Shown in pieces: positions 54,347 through 63,111 of a DNA stretch of 64,000 nucleotides. The notes beneath the pieces were generated by a model. That model saw nothing but the letters and a program-made list of their open reading frames with translations, had not been told where the DNA came from and did not search any database. The stretch spans positions 19,107-83,106 of the forward strand of contig JAFDVI010000017.1 in assembly GCA_018269055.1 (NCBI GenBank), given 5' to 3'. Within the stretch, counting starts at the first letter, position 1; each line of letters starts with the position of its first letter. The position numbers and the translations under genes are program-made. The stretch comes from Acidobacteriota bacterium (lineage in GTDB: Bacteria; Acidobacteriota; Blastocatellia; RBC074).

Positions 54347-54609
54347 TTCCCTTGGAGGAGCAGCGCTCCTGCAATCTTTTTTAGGGAGAATCACCATTGC
54401 GCTCAAAAGCTCGCACAAAGGTGAGGTTTGCGTTTTGCTTGAGCAGCCTGACCTTGATTCTCCCACTCTGCTTCAAACAACTTCAGGAACTTTCGCGTTG
54501 TTTCTCCGTTCCCATCGCGTTACGCCAAGCCATAAAGCAACGAGCGTGCCAACGAAAGACCGACAAAAAACTTTCCTGCTAAAACATTGAAATACCTAGA
54601 TTTACACCT

Positions 54610-54623
54610 CAGAAAATTTTCTG
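54610..54623. promoter_or_regulatory. 14-base perfect palindrome upstream of the RNA array
   Basis: CAGAAAATTTTCTG lies between the array and the M16 peptidase promoter. It could be an operator for the divergent RNA; nothing else supports this. Confidence 0.3.
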
Positions 54624-54699
54624 ACAGGGCGGTTACCTCCGCGGGTTTCTTCTTTTCCGAAAGCTCTTGTCTTTGATTGTAGACATTCTGAAGTTGAAG

Positions 54700-54732
54700 C
54701 TGTCCACGATTGACGACAACAGTTGTGGACAG
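54700..54732. repeat. Inverted repeat CTGTCCAC/GTGGACAG
   Basis: Eight-base perfect arms (54700-54707 and 54725-54732) with a 17-base centre in the region between the RNA array and the peptidase promoter. Role unknown. Confidence 0.5.
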
Positions 54733-54811
54733 TAAACATATTTGGACGGTAGCCGAGGATGCGTGCGTTTTGGCCATTCCGATAATTTTACGGGCTAACC
54801 GGGAGGCGGGT

Positions 54812-54841
54812 TTGAGGCGAGTCAGGCTGTTGGCATACTAT
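54812..54841 (+). promoter_or_regulatory. Sigma-70-type promoter of the M16 peptidase gene
   Basis: TTGAGG (54812-54817), an 18-base spacer and TACTAT (54836-54841) place transcription start about 14 bases before the ATG at 54862. Confidence 0.5.
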
Positions 54842-54861
54842 GGCGTGTCTCCAAACAAGCT

Positions 54862-56166
54862 ATGAAATCAAAAGTAGTAAAACAAATCAGCGACGATCAA
54901 AGATTCGAGGTCCGCAAAACCAGACTTAGTAATGGGTTGGTTGTGTTGACAGAACAAATGCCGTACCTGCGCTCGGTCAGTTTCGGAGTGTTTCTTCGCA
55001 GCGGTTCGCGCCATGAAACTGAAGACAGGCATGGGTTGACGCATTTCATCGAACACGCTCTTTTCAAAGGCACGCGGCGACGCTCTGTCGCACAGATTGC
55101 GGCGGAAGGCGACGCGTTGGGCGGAAATCTTGACGCGTTCACGGGTCGGGAGATGGTCGGGTTTTACAATAATGTTTTAGATGAGCACCTGCCGCAAGCC
55201 TTTGATTTGATTGCTGATGTTGTGACATCACCAGCGTTCGACCCGCACGAATTGCGAAAAGAACGCGGCGTTATCATCGAAGAAATCAAAATGGTTGAAG
55301 ACACGCCGGATGATTTAATCTTCGATCTTTTTTGCTCTCACTTTTATCCGAAACACCCGCTTGGCCGACCCATTCTGGGCACCGCGAAAACGCTGTCCAG
55401 ATTCACCAACGGCGTGGTGGAAAATTATTACGACGAAATTTACTGCCCGAACAATCTGGTGATCGCCGCCGCCGGAAACATCGAGCACTCCCAAATGGTC
55501 AAGCTGGCGAAAGCTTATTTCGGACGATTGCAAACCCGCCGGTCAAAACTGGTTTCTTCAACACCACGATCAACCGCTTCCTTGAGAGTGCGGCATAAAG
55601 CGGAACTGGAACAATCTCACATCGTGATTGGTGTTCCCTGCCCGTCGCTGGTGAGCGATGACATTTACACCGCCAATTTGCTGGCGGTGATCTTGGGCGG
55701 AGGGATGAGTTCGCGGTTATTTCAAACCATCCGCGAGGAATTCGGATTGGCGTACACTGTTTTCGCCAGCATCAATCCCTTTCGCGATTGCGGTTATTTG
55801 ACGATTTACGCGGGAACTTCGACCGACCGTCTGGACAAAACCATCGAAGCCACAATGGCCGAATTGCGAAAAATCAAAACCGAGTTGATCAGCGAAGAAG
55901 AGCTGGAGCGCAACAAGGAGCAGTTGAAAGCCTCCGTGCGGCTGAACCTGGAATCCTCCGGGTCGCGCATGAGCGCGCTGGCGTCCAATGAAATGAATTT
56001 TGGCCGCTTCATTTCCACCGACGAAGTCATTTCCGAAATTGAGGCCGTGACCGTTGAAGGTTTGCGCGCGCTGGCCAAAAAGGTTTTTCGATCCGGCAGA
56101 CTCGCCGTCACCCTGTTGGGAGACTTGAAAGGTTTCAAACTGAAACGGTCGCGGTTAGAGTGTTAA
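54862..56166 (+). CDS. M16-family zinc metallopeptidase (processing-peptidase-like)
   Basis: A 434-residue peptidase of the insulinase/mitochondrial-processing family. The inverted zinc motif HFIEHALFKGT (HxxEH) is near residue 58, with the downstream Glu in the EIKMVEDTP/ELRKERGVIIEE region. The second half-domain has the R/Y motif (GGGMSSRLFQTIREEFGLAY). There is no signal peptide; cytoplasmic. Length matches single-chain PqqL/YmxG-type enzymes. It begins a plus-strand set including the ABC exporter. Confidence 0.92.
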   Translation: MKSKVVKQISDDQRFEVRKTRLSNGLVVLTEQMPYLRSVSFGVFLRSGSRHETEDRHGLTHFIEHALFKGTRRRSVAQIAAEGDALGGNLDAFTGREMVGFYNNVLDEHLPQAFDLIADVVTSPAFDPHELRKERGVIIEEIKMVEDTPDDLIFDLFCSHFYPKHPLGRPILGTAKTLSRFTNGVVENYYDEIYCPNNLVIAAAGNIEHSQMVKLAKAYFGRLQTRRSKLVSSTPRSTASLRVRHKAELEQSHIVIGVPCPSLVSDDIYTANLLAVILGGGMSSRLFQTIREEFGLAYTVFASINPFRDCGYLTIYAGTSTDRLDKTIEATMAELRKIKTELISEEELERNKEQLKASVRLNLESSGSRMSALASNEMNFGRFISTDEVISEIEAVTVEGLRALAKKVFRSGRLAVTLLGDLKGFKLKRSRLEC

Positions 56167-56203
56167 AGAGATAGCGCCGCTCCAAAACAAGCGGCAAATT
56201 TTT

Positions 56204-57802
56204 ATGAACAAAGAGTTTCTCAATCGTTTTTGGGCTTTGATTCGGTTGCGGTACAAATTGGTCTGGGCGTACGCGCGAACCGGAAACGGCAAGGTGGCCA
56301 TGTTGTTTGCCGTTTATTTGATCGGGGGTTTCTTCGCGTTGTTTTTTGCGCTTGGCGGATTGGGCATGGGAATGGCGATCAGTTCCATGGAACCCGGACG
56401 CGTAGAATACTTCGCCCGTTGGATTTTGACTGGACTGTTCATCAATGGCATTGGATTAAGCCTGCTTTTCGGAGCCGGGCCGCGCTCGGCATTTTCAGAA
56501 GAAGCAATGCGACGTTATCCGCTGAACGCTCGCCAACGGTTTCTGGTCAGGCAAATCATCGGCATTTTCGATCCCATCTGGTTATTGATTGTTTCCTCGA
56601 CATTTGGATTGGCAATTGGGTTTTGGTGGCTCGGCGGCGGTTCGTTGTTCAGAACCGTGTTGGCGGTTGTCATCTTTATCAGTGCCAATTATCTGGCAAC
56701 CATCACATTGCTGACGATCATTGGATTGATCATGCAAACCCGTCAAGGCGCAGGTGTTCTGGGGACGATGGTCCTGGTGATGATTTCGTTTGGACCACTG
56801 GTAATCGCACTGTTGATCAACAACCGGAAAACCGTCGCCTGGAATGCCCTGGATAAACTCATACAATTTACTCCGCCCGGAGCGGCGGCAGGCGTAATTG
56901 CCGGCGATACGGCCGCCACTGTGTTGAGCAGTTTTATTCTGCTTCTGTTGTGGTGTCTGGCGTTGGTATGGGCGCTGGAAAAACTGGAAACCATCTCATT
57001 CGACTCCAGCCAAACCGTTTCGGCCACCATCGTCTGGCAAGATTACCTGGATCAAATTGGCGATCTGTTTGGACACAAATACGCGCCTTTGATCAGCCGC
57101 GGGTTGCGCTATCATCTGCGCTGCAAAATGGTTCTGTTCAATTTGCTCACTGCGCCGATTATCGTGCTGGCAGGTCAATACCTGATTCCACACCGCACCG
57201 CGCAAGCGCATTTTTCCATTATGCTGGCGATGTTCTTCATCATGAGCAGCGCGACAGGAGCGGCAATGATGCTGAATGGGTTTGGTTACGACGACGCTGG
57301 AATACGTCGCTACGCCATTTTGCCGATTCAATTTGTTGACGCGCTACGGGCCATGAATCTTTCTTCCCTGCTGTTGCGAACCGTTGCGGTGTTTGTTTCG
57401 TTCGCCTTATGGTTGATGCTTTATAACAGTCAGGTGGTTTCGTGGCGAATGCTGGCCATGCTGTTTTCGACTTCGCTGGGGGGATTGCTGCTGTATAACG
57501 CGCTGGGGTTTTGGACCTCAGTGTTTTCGCCCAAAAACATGGACTTCGACGCGATGTGGAACAACCGGCTTTCGTTTGGATCAATCCTGGTGGTGACAGT
57601 TGGCATGATCATTCCTTTTCATGGGTTGATGACGCTGGCCCAACGCGACAGTTTGGAAACCGTGTTACATTTTTGGTGGATTTCGGCGCTGGCAATGATT
57701 GCCTGTGCCGGGATTTATGCTTTTTCTTTTTACGCGATAGAGCGCTTTCTGACATCTCGCCGGGAAAAATTGATTAACCTGATCGCCGGAGCGCGAAGTT
57801 GA
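56204..57802 (+). CDS. ABC-2-type exporter permease
   Basis: A 532-residue integral membrane protein with about 12 helices. No conserved catalytic motif is expected; its pairing with the next gene (an ABC ATPase whose start region overlaps this stop) and the large polytopic layout ([20 protein letters not shown] at the start, then [13 protein letters not shown]) identify it as the permease. The helices fall in two halves, suggesting internal duplication. Substrate is unknown. Confidence 0.8.
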   Translation: MNKEFLNRFWALIRLRYKLVWAYARTGNGKVAMLFAVYLIGGFFALFFALGGLGMGMAISSMEPGRVEYFARWILTGLFINGIGLSLLFGAGPRSAFSEEAMRRYPLNARQRFLVRQIIGIFDPIWLLIVSSTFGLAIGFWWLGGGSLFRTVLAVVIFISANYLATITLLTIIGLIMQTRQGAGVLGTMVLVMISFGPLVIALLINNRKTVAWNALDKLIQFTPPGAAAGVIAGDTAATVLSSFILLLLWCLALVWALEKLETISFDSSQTVSATIVWQDYLDQIGDLFGHKYAPLISRGLRYHLRCKMVLFNLLTAPIIVLAGQYLIPHRTAQAHFSIMLAMFFIMSSATGAAMMLNGFGYDDAGIRRYAILPIQFVDALRAMNLSSLLLRTVAVFVSFALWLMLYNSQVVSWRMLAMLFSTSLGGLLLYNALGFWTSVFSPKNMDFDAMWNNRLSFGSILVVTVGMIIPFHGLMTLAQRDSLETVLHFWWISALAMIACAGIYAFSFYAIERFLTSRREKLINLIAGARS

Positions 57803-57807
57803 GCATA

Positions 57808-58650
57808 ATGATGATGATTGCACCTGCTGAAATTGAACCCATTGTTTCCGAGCATCCTGACCGATTTGCTTTATCCGGATTTTTCCCGGCTATTCGCATC
57901 GAAGGACTGACCAAACGATTTGGTGATTTGGCCGCCGTGGATCATCTTTCACTGACGGTTCCCACTGGAAGCATGTTCGGCTTTCTTGGGCCGAACGGCG
58001 CAGGCAAAAGCACTACGATCGGTTGCCTGACAGGATTGCTTGATCCCACTTCGGGCAGGATCGAATTGCTCGGCAAAAAGTTTGACAGCGATTCGAGCGA
58101 TCTGAAACGCCGCATCGGTGTTATGCCCGAAGGGCTGGGACTGTTCGATCATCTTTATGCCCACGAATTTCTGGCCTTCAATGCGAGGATGTTCGGATTG
58201 GCCGAAGCCACCGTTCGCCAGCGCGTGGAAGAGCTGCTGGTTGCCATGGATCTGGCTTCGGCAACTCACAAACGGTTGGCCGAATACAGCACGGGTATGC
58301 GCAAAAAAGTCGCTTTTGCCGCCGCAATCATTCACCGTCCGGAAATTCTGTTTCTGGATGAACCGTTTGAAAGCATTGATCCGGCGGGCGTAGCAATGCT
58401 GAAAGATTGGCTGCGCCGTTTTGTCGCCGGAGGCCGAACGGTTTTTATGACCACGCACGTGTTGGAAACCGTCGAACGATTGTGTGACGAGGTGGCCATC
58501 ATCAATCACGGCAAAATCGCCTGGCAGGGCGATGTCGCCAAATTGATGACTGGCGGCAAGCTGGAATGCGATGGCCGACAGTTCGACACGCTCGAAGCCC
58601 TGTTTTTACACCTTGTCGGCGAACGGCACGGCGAATTGGGATGGCTATAA
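57808..58650 (+). CDS. ABC transporter ATPase
   Basis: A 280-residue ATPase for the preceding permease. The ATG at 57808 is preferred over a TTG at 57799 that overlaps the permease stop. Walker [10 protein letters not shown] (residue about 67), a degenerate signature YSTGMRKK in place of LSGGQ, Walker [13 protein letters not shown] and switch His in TTHVLE are present. The YSTGMRKK form is usual in ABC-2 exporters of the NatA/CcmA type. Confidence 0.92.
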   Translation: MMMIAPAEIEPIVSEHPDRFALSGFFPAIRIEGLTKRFGDLAAVDHLSLTVPTGSMFGFLGPNGAGKSTTIGCLTGLLDPTSGRIELLGKKFDSDSSDLKRRIGVMPEGLGLFDHLYAHEFLAFNARMFGLAEATVRQRVEELLVAMDLASATHKRLAEYSTGMRKKVAFAAAIIHRPEILFLDEPFESIDPAGVAMLKDWLRRFVAGGRTVFMTTHVLETVERLCDEVAIINHGKIAWQGDVAKLMTGGKLECDGRQFDTLEALFLHLVGERHGELGWL

Positions 58651-58698
58651 CAAGTAACGCATGTTGGGAAATCTGCGTTATATTTACCAGAAGAACTT

Positions 58699-59211
58699 AT
58701 GTACTGCCCAAACTGTGCGAATCAGATCGAAACCAACCAAAAATTCTGTCGTGCTTGCGGAGCCAATGTCAGCCTGGTGCCACAAGCCCTGACAGGTCAA
58801 TTGCCGGTTGCCATCCCCGATGACAGCGATTTGAGCTTTCACGAACGCCGCAAACGTCGCCGCCGCAAAGAAGCAACCATCGAGGGCGCCATCGGCAAAT
58901 TCTTTTCTGGCATTGGTTTTCTGTTGGCGGCACTGTTTGTGACATTCAGATTTCCCGGCGGATTCACTTGGGGCTGGTCATTTCTGTTTCCGGCATTTGC
59001 CCTGATTGGCGAAGGCATTGGCCAATACGTGAAGGTAAAGCAGATGGAGCGTCAGCGTGCCTTTACTCCTCAAATGATGCCAACCAATTTCCAACAATCT
59101 GTTCCGCCCCAACCGCGCGTGGCTGAACTTTCCGCGCCGACGACTTCGGAACTGGTTTCTCCTCCCTCCAGCATTTCCGAACACACGACCAAACATTTGA
59201 ATCGTCAATAA
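58699..59211 (+). CDS. Zinc-ribbon membrane protein
   Basis: A 170-residue protein: an N-terminal double-Cys zinc ribbon (YCPNCANQ and FCRACGAN), a very basic stretch (HERRKRRRRKEA), two membrane helices (FSGIGFLLAALFVTF and WGWSFLFPAFALIGEGIG) and a Pro/Ser/Thr-rich tail. It matches no specific family I can name beyond zinc_ribbon_2 proteins. An AGAAG ribosome site precedes the ATG. It follows the ABC genes by 48 bases. Confidence 0.75.
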   Translation: MYCPNCANQIETNQKFCRACGANVSLVPQALTGQLPVAIPDDSDLSFHERRKRRRRKEATIEGAIGKFFSGIGFLLAALFVTFRFPGGFTWGWSFLFPAFALIGEGIGQYVKVKQMERQRAFTPQMMPTNFQQSVPPQPRVAELSAPTTSELVSPPSSISEHTTKHLNRQ

Positions 59212-59253
59212 CCGTGCCCTTCAAACCGCGTTTACATTCAACGAGGACATCCA

Positions 59254-60075
59254 ATGACAAGTTTCGTTTCCCGCCTGAAACCGCTTCTGTACCTGATTTT
59301 CGTCGCGCTGCCGTTGATCGGATGCAGCAAAACAACAACCAATTCCGCTTCCGGTTCCAGTGCCGGAACGCCGGCCAGTTCTTCCTCTTCCAGCAGCGAA
59401 TCTGCTGGCGGCGGAACGTTCGAGGGAGTGATCACGTCCAAAATGAGCCTTAGCAGCCAGGGCATGGAAATCAAATACTCCATCAAAGGCACACGCACTC
59501 GCGTTGAAACGCAGCTTGCGGCGGGCGGCACACAAACCGGCGTGATGCTGATGGATCTCGCTTCCGGATCGCAAACCATGTTGTTGCCGCAAATGAAAAC
59601 CTACATGACCACCAACTGGAACGCGGAAGGCGGGTTGAAAAATCTGGCCGAAAAGATGGCCGAAAAGACCGGCAACACGTCGTTCAAGGCGACCGCCACC
59701 GGCAAAACCGAAACCATCGCCGGTCACACTTGCACGCATTGGATTTTGGGCGACAAACAAGACATGGATGTTTGCCTGGCCAAAGGCCTGGGCTATTTCG
59801 GCGGTGGAGGCCAATCCGGCAGCGTGCTGGATCAACTCCGCAACCTCGCGCTCGGCGACAAAGCCAAAGCCCAATTTCAAGATAACCCCGAATTTCTGAA
59901 ATTCGTCGAAGGCGGCGCGTTCCCACTGAAACTCGCCACCATCGAAAACGGCCAACCGCGCGCCATCATGGAAGTCACCAGCGTCGAACAAAAACCGCTG
60001 GACGATTCGCTGTTCGCAATTCCAGCCGACTACCACAAGATGGAAATTCCAGGAATTCCAACAGGCAAGAAGTAA
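59254..60075 (+). CDS. DUF4412 lipoprotein
   Basis: A 273-residue exported lipoprotein: lipobox VALPLIGC (residue about 24), a Ser-rich linker, then a DUF4412 domain (FEGVITSKMSLSSQGMEIKY, MDLASGSQTMLLPQMKTYM). Two Cys in GHTCTHWILGDKQDMDVC may form a disulfide. DUF4412 proteins are beta-rich and have no known activity. GAGGA lies before the ATG. Confidence 0.8.
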   Translation: MTSFVSRLKPLLYLIFVALPLIGCSKTTTNSASGSSAGTPASSSSSSSESAGGGTFEGVITSKMSLSSQGMEIKYSIKGTRTRVETQLAAGGTQTGVMLMDLASGSQTMLLPQMKTYMTTNWNAEGGLKNLAEKMAEKTGNTSFKATATGKTETIAGHTCTHWILGDKQDMDVCLAKGLGYFGGGGQSGSVLDQLRNLALGDKAKAQFQDNPEFLKFVEGGAFPLKLATIENGQPRAIMEVTSVEQKPLDDSLFAIPADYHKMEIPGIPTGKK

Positions 60076-60103
60076 ATTCAATACTGATAAGGAACATTCA
60101 AAT

Positions 60104-60991
60104 ATGAACCGACGAGAATTTATTCAACACACCGCGCTTATCACGGCTGCCACCGCGGCCTCTTTACCAGCAATTGGCGGATTCACCGCCGAAGCCAAGG
60201 TCAATTGGCCGGTTGGCTGTTTCAATCGTCCCTGGACGAAATGGTCGTTTGACGAAACGCTGAAGCAGATCAAAGCCGCCGGATACAAAACCACGGGATT
60301 GCTCAGCCGCACGCGCGAAGAACCGTTCATCGCGGCAGATGCCAAACCGGAATATCTGGACGCGCTGAAAAAGAAGCTGGCCGCCAGCGGTTTGACGGCC
60401 AACATGGGCGCGCTGCGCTCGCGGCACAACATTCCCATCGAAGATTCCGTCAAGGAAATGCGCCAGCAGATTGATAACGCCAAGTTTCTGGGCTTGCAAT
60501 ACATTCTGACCTTCGGCGTGGACAAGCCGGAAGAGTACGCGCATTACTACAAAGTCATGCACGAATCCGCCGTGTATGCCGACGAAAAGAAAATCAAGCT
60601 GGTCATGAAACCGCACGGCGGAGGCAGCGGCGCTTCGGACGAAATCTTGCGCGCCATGAAAGAAGTCAATCATCGCAACTTCAAGATTTGGTACGACGCC
60701 GGAAACATCATCTATTACACCGGCAAAGACCCAATTGAAGAGTTGAAACCGATCGTCCAACACGTGACCGGTTTCTGCGCCAAAGATTGCCCGTCGGTCA
60801 AAGGCGAAGTGATGAGCCAGTTTGGCACCGGCAAAGTGGATTTCGCAGGCGTGTTCAAGGTGATGAAAGCCGCCGGATTCAAAGGGCCGATTATGGTCGA
60901 AGGCGTCAAAGTCGGCGCAACCCCCGAAGAAACCGCCGCCAACGCCAAAGCTAATCGCGAATTCCTGGAAAAGGTTCTGGCTTCGGTTTAA
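60104..60991 (+). CDS. Tat-exported sugar phosphate isomerase/epimerase-like TIM barrel
   Basis: A 295-residue protein of the AP-endonuclease-2/xylose-isomerase-like fold. A Tat-type leader (MNRREFIQHTALITAATAA) precedes the barrel. Typical strands are AAGYKTTGLLSR, LQYILTFGVD, KLVMKPHGGG, FKIWYDAGNIIYYT and GPIMVEGVKVG, with metal-ligand candidates His in KPHGG, Asp in YDAGN and Glu at MVEG. Similar proteins are frequent in Acidobacteriota and Planctomycetes; their substrates are mostly unknown sugars. Confidence 0.85.
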   Translation: MNRREFIQHTALITAATAASLPAIGGFTAEAKVNWPVGCFNRPWTKWSFDETLKQIKAAGYKTTGLLSRTREEPFIAADAKPEYLDALKKKLAASGLTANMGALRSRHNIPIEDSVKEMRQQIDNAKFLGLQYILTFGVDKPEEYAHYYKVMHESAVYADEKKIKLVMKPHGGGSGASDEILRAMKEVNHRNFKIWYDAGNIIYYTGKDPIEELKPIVQHVTGFCAKDCPSVKGEVMSQFGTGKVDFAGVFKVMKAAGFKGPIMVEGVKVGATPEETAANAKANREFLEKVLASV

Positions 60992-60994
60992 CCA

Positions 60995-61070
60995 ATGCAG
61001 AAGCCCGCACGGAGTAAGGGCGCTAAGCGTGAGAATGGACTGCGCCCCTACTCCGTGCGGGCTTCCGCAT
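60995..61070. repeat. Palindromic repeat with GAAGCCCGCACGGAGTA arms
   Basis: Arms GAAGCCCGCACGGAGTA and TACTCCGTGCGGGCTTC plus inner GGGCGC/GCGCCC form a nearly perfect 75-base palindrome in the gap between the isomerase and cupin genes. It can also act as a terminator-like hairpin, but no T-run follows. Confidence 0.8.
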
Positions 61071-61088
61071 CTGTCACGGCTTGAACCT

Positions 61089-61466
61089 ATGTTGATCGTT
61101 AACCGCCGAGATTCCAACGTCATCCACACGCCGCACGGTTCTGAGATTCGTCCTCTGATGGATCGAACGACTTCGCCGATCAATCTGTGTTCGCTGGCGG
61201 AAGAACTCTTGCCACCCGGCGCAACCGTTCCGCCGCATCACCACGAAGTGCTGGAAGAGATTTACTACATTGTCGAAGGTATTGGGGTAATGACTGTTGG
61301 AGAAGAACAGCGCGAAGTCGGCGCGGGTGACGCTATCTACATTCCGCGCCAGCATCGCCACACGCTGACCAACACTGGCTCAACACCGATGCGGATTTTG
61401 CTGGTGTGCGGCCCAGCGTTCTTTTACGAAGATCATCGGTTGGAATCCGCCGGGCACCAGAAATGA
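61089..61466 (+). CDS. Cupin-domain protein
   Basis: A 125-residue single-domain cupin. The ATG at 61089 is chosen since the upstream open frame lies in the palindromic repeat. The metal motifs are PPHHHEVLEEIYYIVEG (motif 1, with His-His-His and Glu) and GDAIYIPRQHRHTLTNTG (motif 2). Probably a small metal-dependent enzyme or binding protein; substrate is unknown. Its stop overlaps the next ATG as ATGA. Confidence 0.88.
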   Translation: MLIVNRRDSNVIHTPHGSEIRPLMDRTTSPINLCSLAEELLPPGATVPPHHHEVLEEIYYIVEGIGVMTVGEEQREVGAGDAIYIPRQHRHTLTNTGSTPMRILLVCGPAFFYEDHRLESAGHQK

Positions 61467-61990
61467 AACGGGTCGTCGTCATTGGCACTTCGGGAACGGG
61501 CAAAACGACCTTTGCCGGCAAGCTGGCACGCTTACTGAACGTGCCGCACATCGAACTGGATCAATTGCACTGGAACCCGAACTGGCGGGAAACGCCGCGC
61601 GATCAGTTTATTGAAAAGGTCAAGGTTGCGACCGATGCGCCCGCCTGGGTTGTAGATGGCAATTACACCACTAAAGTTAGCCGCATTGTCTGGCAACGCG
61701 CGGACACTATCGTCTGGTTGGAGTATCCGTTTCGCGTCATTCTCTTTCGGTTGCTGATTCGCACCTTCAAAAGGCTGGTGTTGGGCGAAGAATGTTGCAA
61801 CGGCAACCGCGAATCGTGGCGAATGGTGTTTTCTCACGATTCCATCATTTTGTGGGCGTTTCAATCGCATTGGCGGCATCGGCGAGAGTACGCCGCCAAG
61901 CTGCGCGATCCGGCGCACGCGCATTTGCGCCAGGTACGGCTTCGCACTCCTGCCGAGGCCGAACGTTGGCTAAAACAGATTCGCGCTTGA
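61463..61990 (+). CDS. P-loop kinase-like protein (FlaR/topology-modulation type)
   Basis: A 175-residue nucleotide kinase-fold protein. The P-loop GTSGTGKTTFAGKLA starts at residue 8; IELDQLHWNPNW and WVVDGNYTTK follow, the pattern of adenylate-kinase-related FlaR proteins. Arg-rich helices (LFRLLIRTFKRLVLG) form the lid region. Coupled to the cupin gene by ATGA overlap. The exact substrate is unknown. Confidence 0.85.
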   Translation: MKRVVVIGTSGTGKTTFAGKLARLLNVPHIELDQLHWNPNWRETPRDQFIEKVKVATDAPAWVVDGNYTTKVSRIVWQRADTIVWLEYPFRVILFRLLIRTFKRLVLGEECCNGNRESWRMVFSHDSIILWAFQSHWRHRREYAAKLRDPAHAHLRQVRLRTPAEAERWLKQIRA

Positions 61991-62012
61991 ATCATCAAAA
62001 TGGTGAAAAGGG

Positions 62013-62092
62013 TAGCGCAACCAGCCATGGTTGCGAGGCTTATTTTGAATTCGCCCCTATCGAAAACGACGCAACCATGGCTGGTTGCGCTA
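62013..62092. repeat. Perfect 23-bp inverted repeat, each arm itself a hairpin
   Basis: Arms at 62013-62035 and 62070-62092 are exact complements. Each arm also folds on itself (CGCAACCA-GCC-ATGGTTGCG). It sits just before the YpdA-like gene and ends 15 bases before its ATG. Confidence 0.85.
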
Positions 62093-62106
62093 CTGTGATA
62101 CGAAAG

Positions 62107-63111
62107 ATGGAGAACAAAACTGTATTGGATGTGATTGTGATTGGCGGAGGCCCTACGGGACTGGCCTGTGCGATTGAAGCGCAGCGCGCCGGATTCAGCC
62201 ATCTGGTCATCGAAAAAGGCTGCGTCGTCAATTCCCTTTTCCATTACCCGACACAGCTTGTCTTCTTTACGACGCCGGAATTGCTGGAAATCGGCGACCT
62301 GCCGTTTGTTTGCGAACGCGAAAAACCCAATCGCCAGGAAGCACTGAAGTATTACCGTCGCGTGGTAGACACCTACAAACTGAACGTCAACCAGTACGAG
62401 CGCGTGCTTGGCGTCAGCGGCACGGACGGCGATTTCCACGTCGAAACCGAATTGATGATGACGGGTGAACGCCGCAGCTTCCGGTCAAAAAAAATCGTTG
62501 TCGCCATTGGCTATTTCGACTATCCCAACCTGATGGGCATTCCCGGCGAAGACTTGCCCAAAGTTTCGCACTATTACAAAGACGCGCATCCGTTTTACAA
62601 CCGCGACGTCGCCATCATCGGCGCAGCCAATTCCGCCGCCATCAACGCGCTTGACCTGTACCGCCACGGAGCGCGCGTGATCATCATTCATCGCCAAGCC
62701 CATCTGCGCTCGACCATCAAATACTGGATTCTGCCCGACATCGAAAACCGCATCAAAAACGGAGAAATCGCCGCCCACTTCAACACCATCGTCACGGAAA
62801 TCAAACCGACTTCGATCTGTATTCGCCATCTGGAAACCGGCGAAGAATCCGAACTGCCGAACGATTTCGTCTTCGCGCTGACGGGTTATCACACCGACAA
62901 CGATTTTTTGCGCTCGTTGGGGATCGAAATTGATCCTGAAACGATGAAGCCGAAGTTCAACGCCGAAACGATGGAATCCAATGTAAAAGGCATTTATCTG
63001 GCAGGCGTCGTCATCGCGGGAAAAGAAACCGGCAAGATTTTCATCGAAAATGGGCGCTTCCACGGTGGCCAGATCGCCAGAGATTTGCTTATTCGCCTCT
63101 CAATGCAATGA
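62107..63111 (+). CDS. YpdA-family FAD/NAD(P) disulfide reductase-like protein
   Basis: A 334-residue flavoprotein. The ATG at 62107 starts MENKTVLDVIVIGGGPTGLA; upstream sequence is the palindrome. The family pattern of YpdA (bacillithiol disulfide reductase) is clear: QLVFFTTPELLEIGDLPF near residue 55, EALKYYRRVV near 78, GYFDYPNLMGIPGE near 138, and NAD(P) motif VAIIGAANSAAINALDL near 170. The CxxC of thioredoxin reductase is absent, as in YpdA. Since bacillithiol occurs in some Acidobacteriota, that substrate is plausible. Its 3' end overlaps the convergent permease gene by 23 bases. Confidence 0.85.
   Translation: MENKTVLDVIVIGGGPTGLACAIEAQRAGFSHLVIEKGCVVNSLFHYPTQLVFFTTPELLEIGDLPFVCEREKPNRQEALKYYRRVVDTYKLNVNQYERVLGVSGTDGDFHVETELMMTGERRSFRSKKIVVAIGYFDYPNLMGIPGEDLPKVSHYYKDAHPFYNRDVAIIGAANSAAINALDLYRHGARVIIIHRQAHLRSTIKYWILPDIENRIKNGEIAAHFNTIVTEIKPTSICIRHLETGEESELPNDFVFALTGYHTDNDFLRSLGIEIDPETMKPKFNAETMESNVKGIYLAGVVIAGKETGKIFIENGRFHGGQIARDLLIRLSMQ

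Noticed and set aside
54520..54777. 85-residue minus-strand open frame upstream of the RNA array
   Set aside because: No convincing ribosome site or domain, and it spans the palindrome at 54610 and the inverted repeat at 54700.
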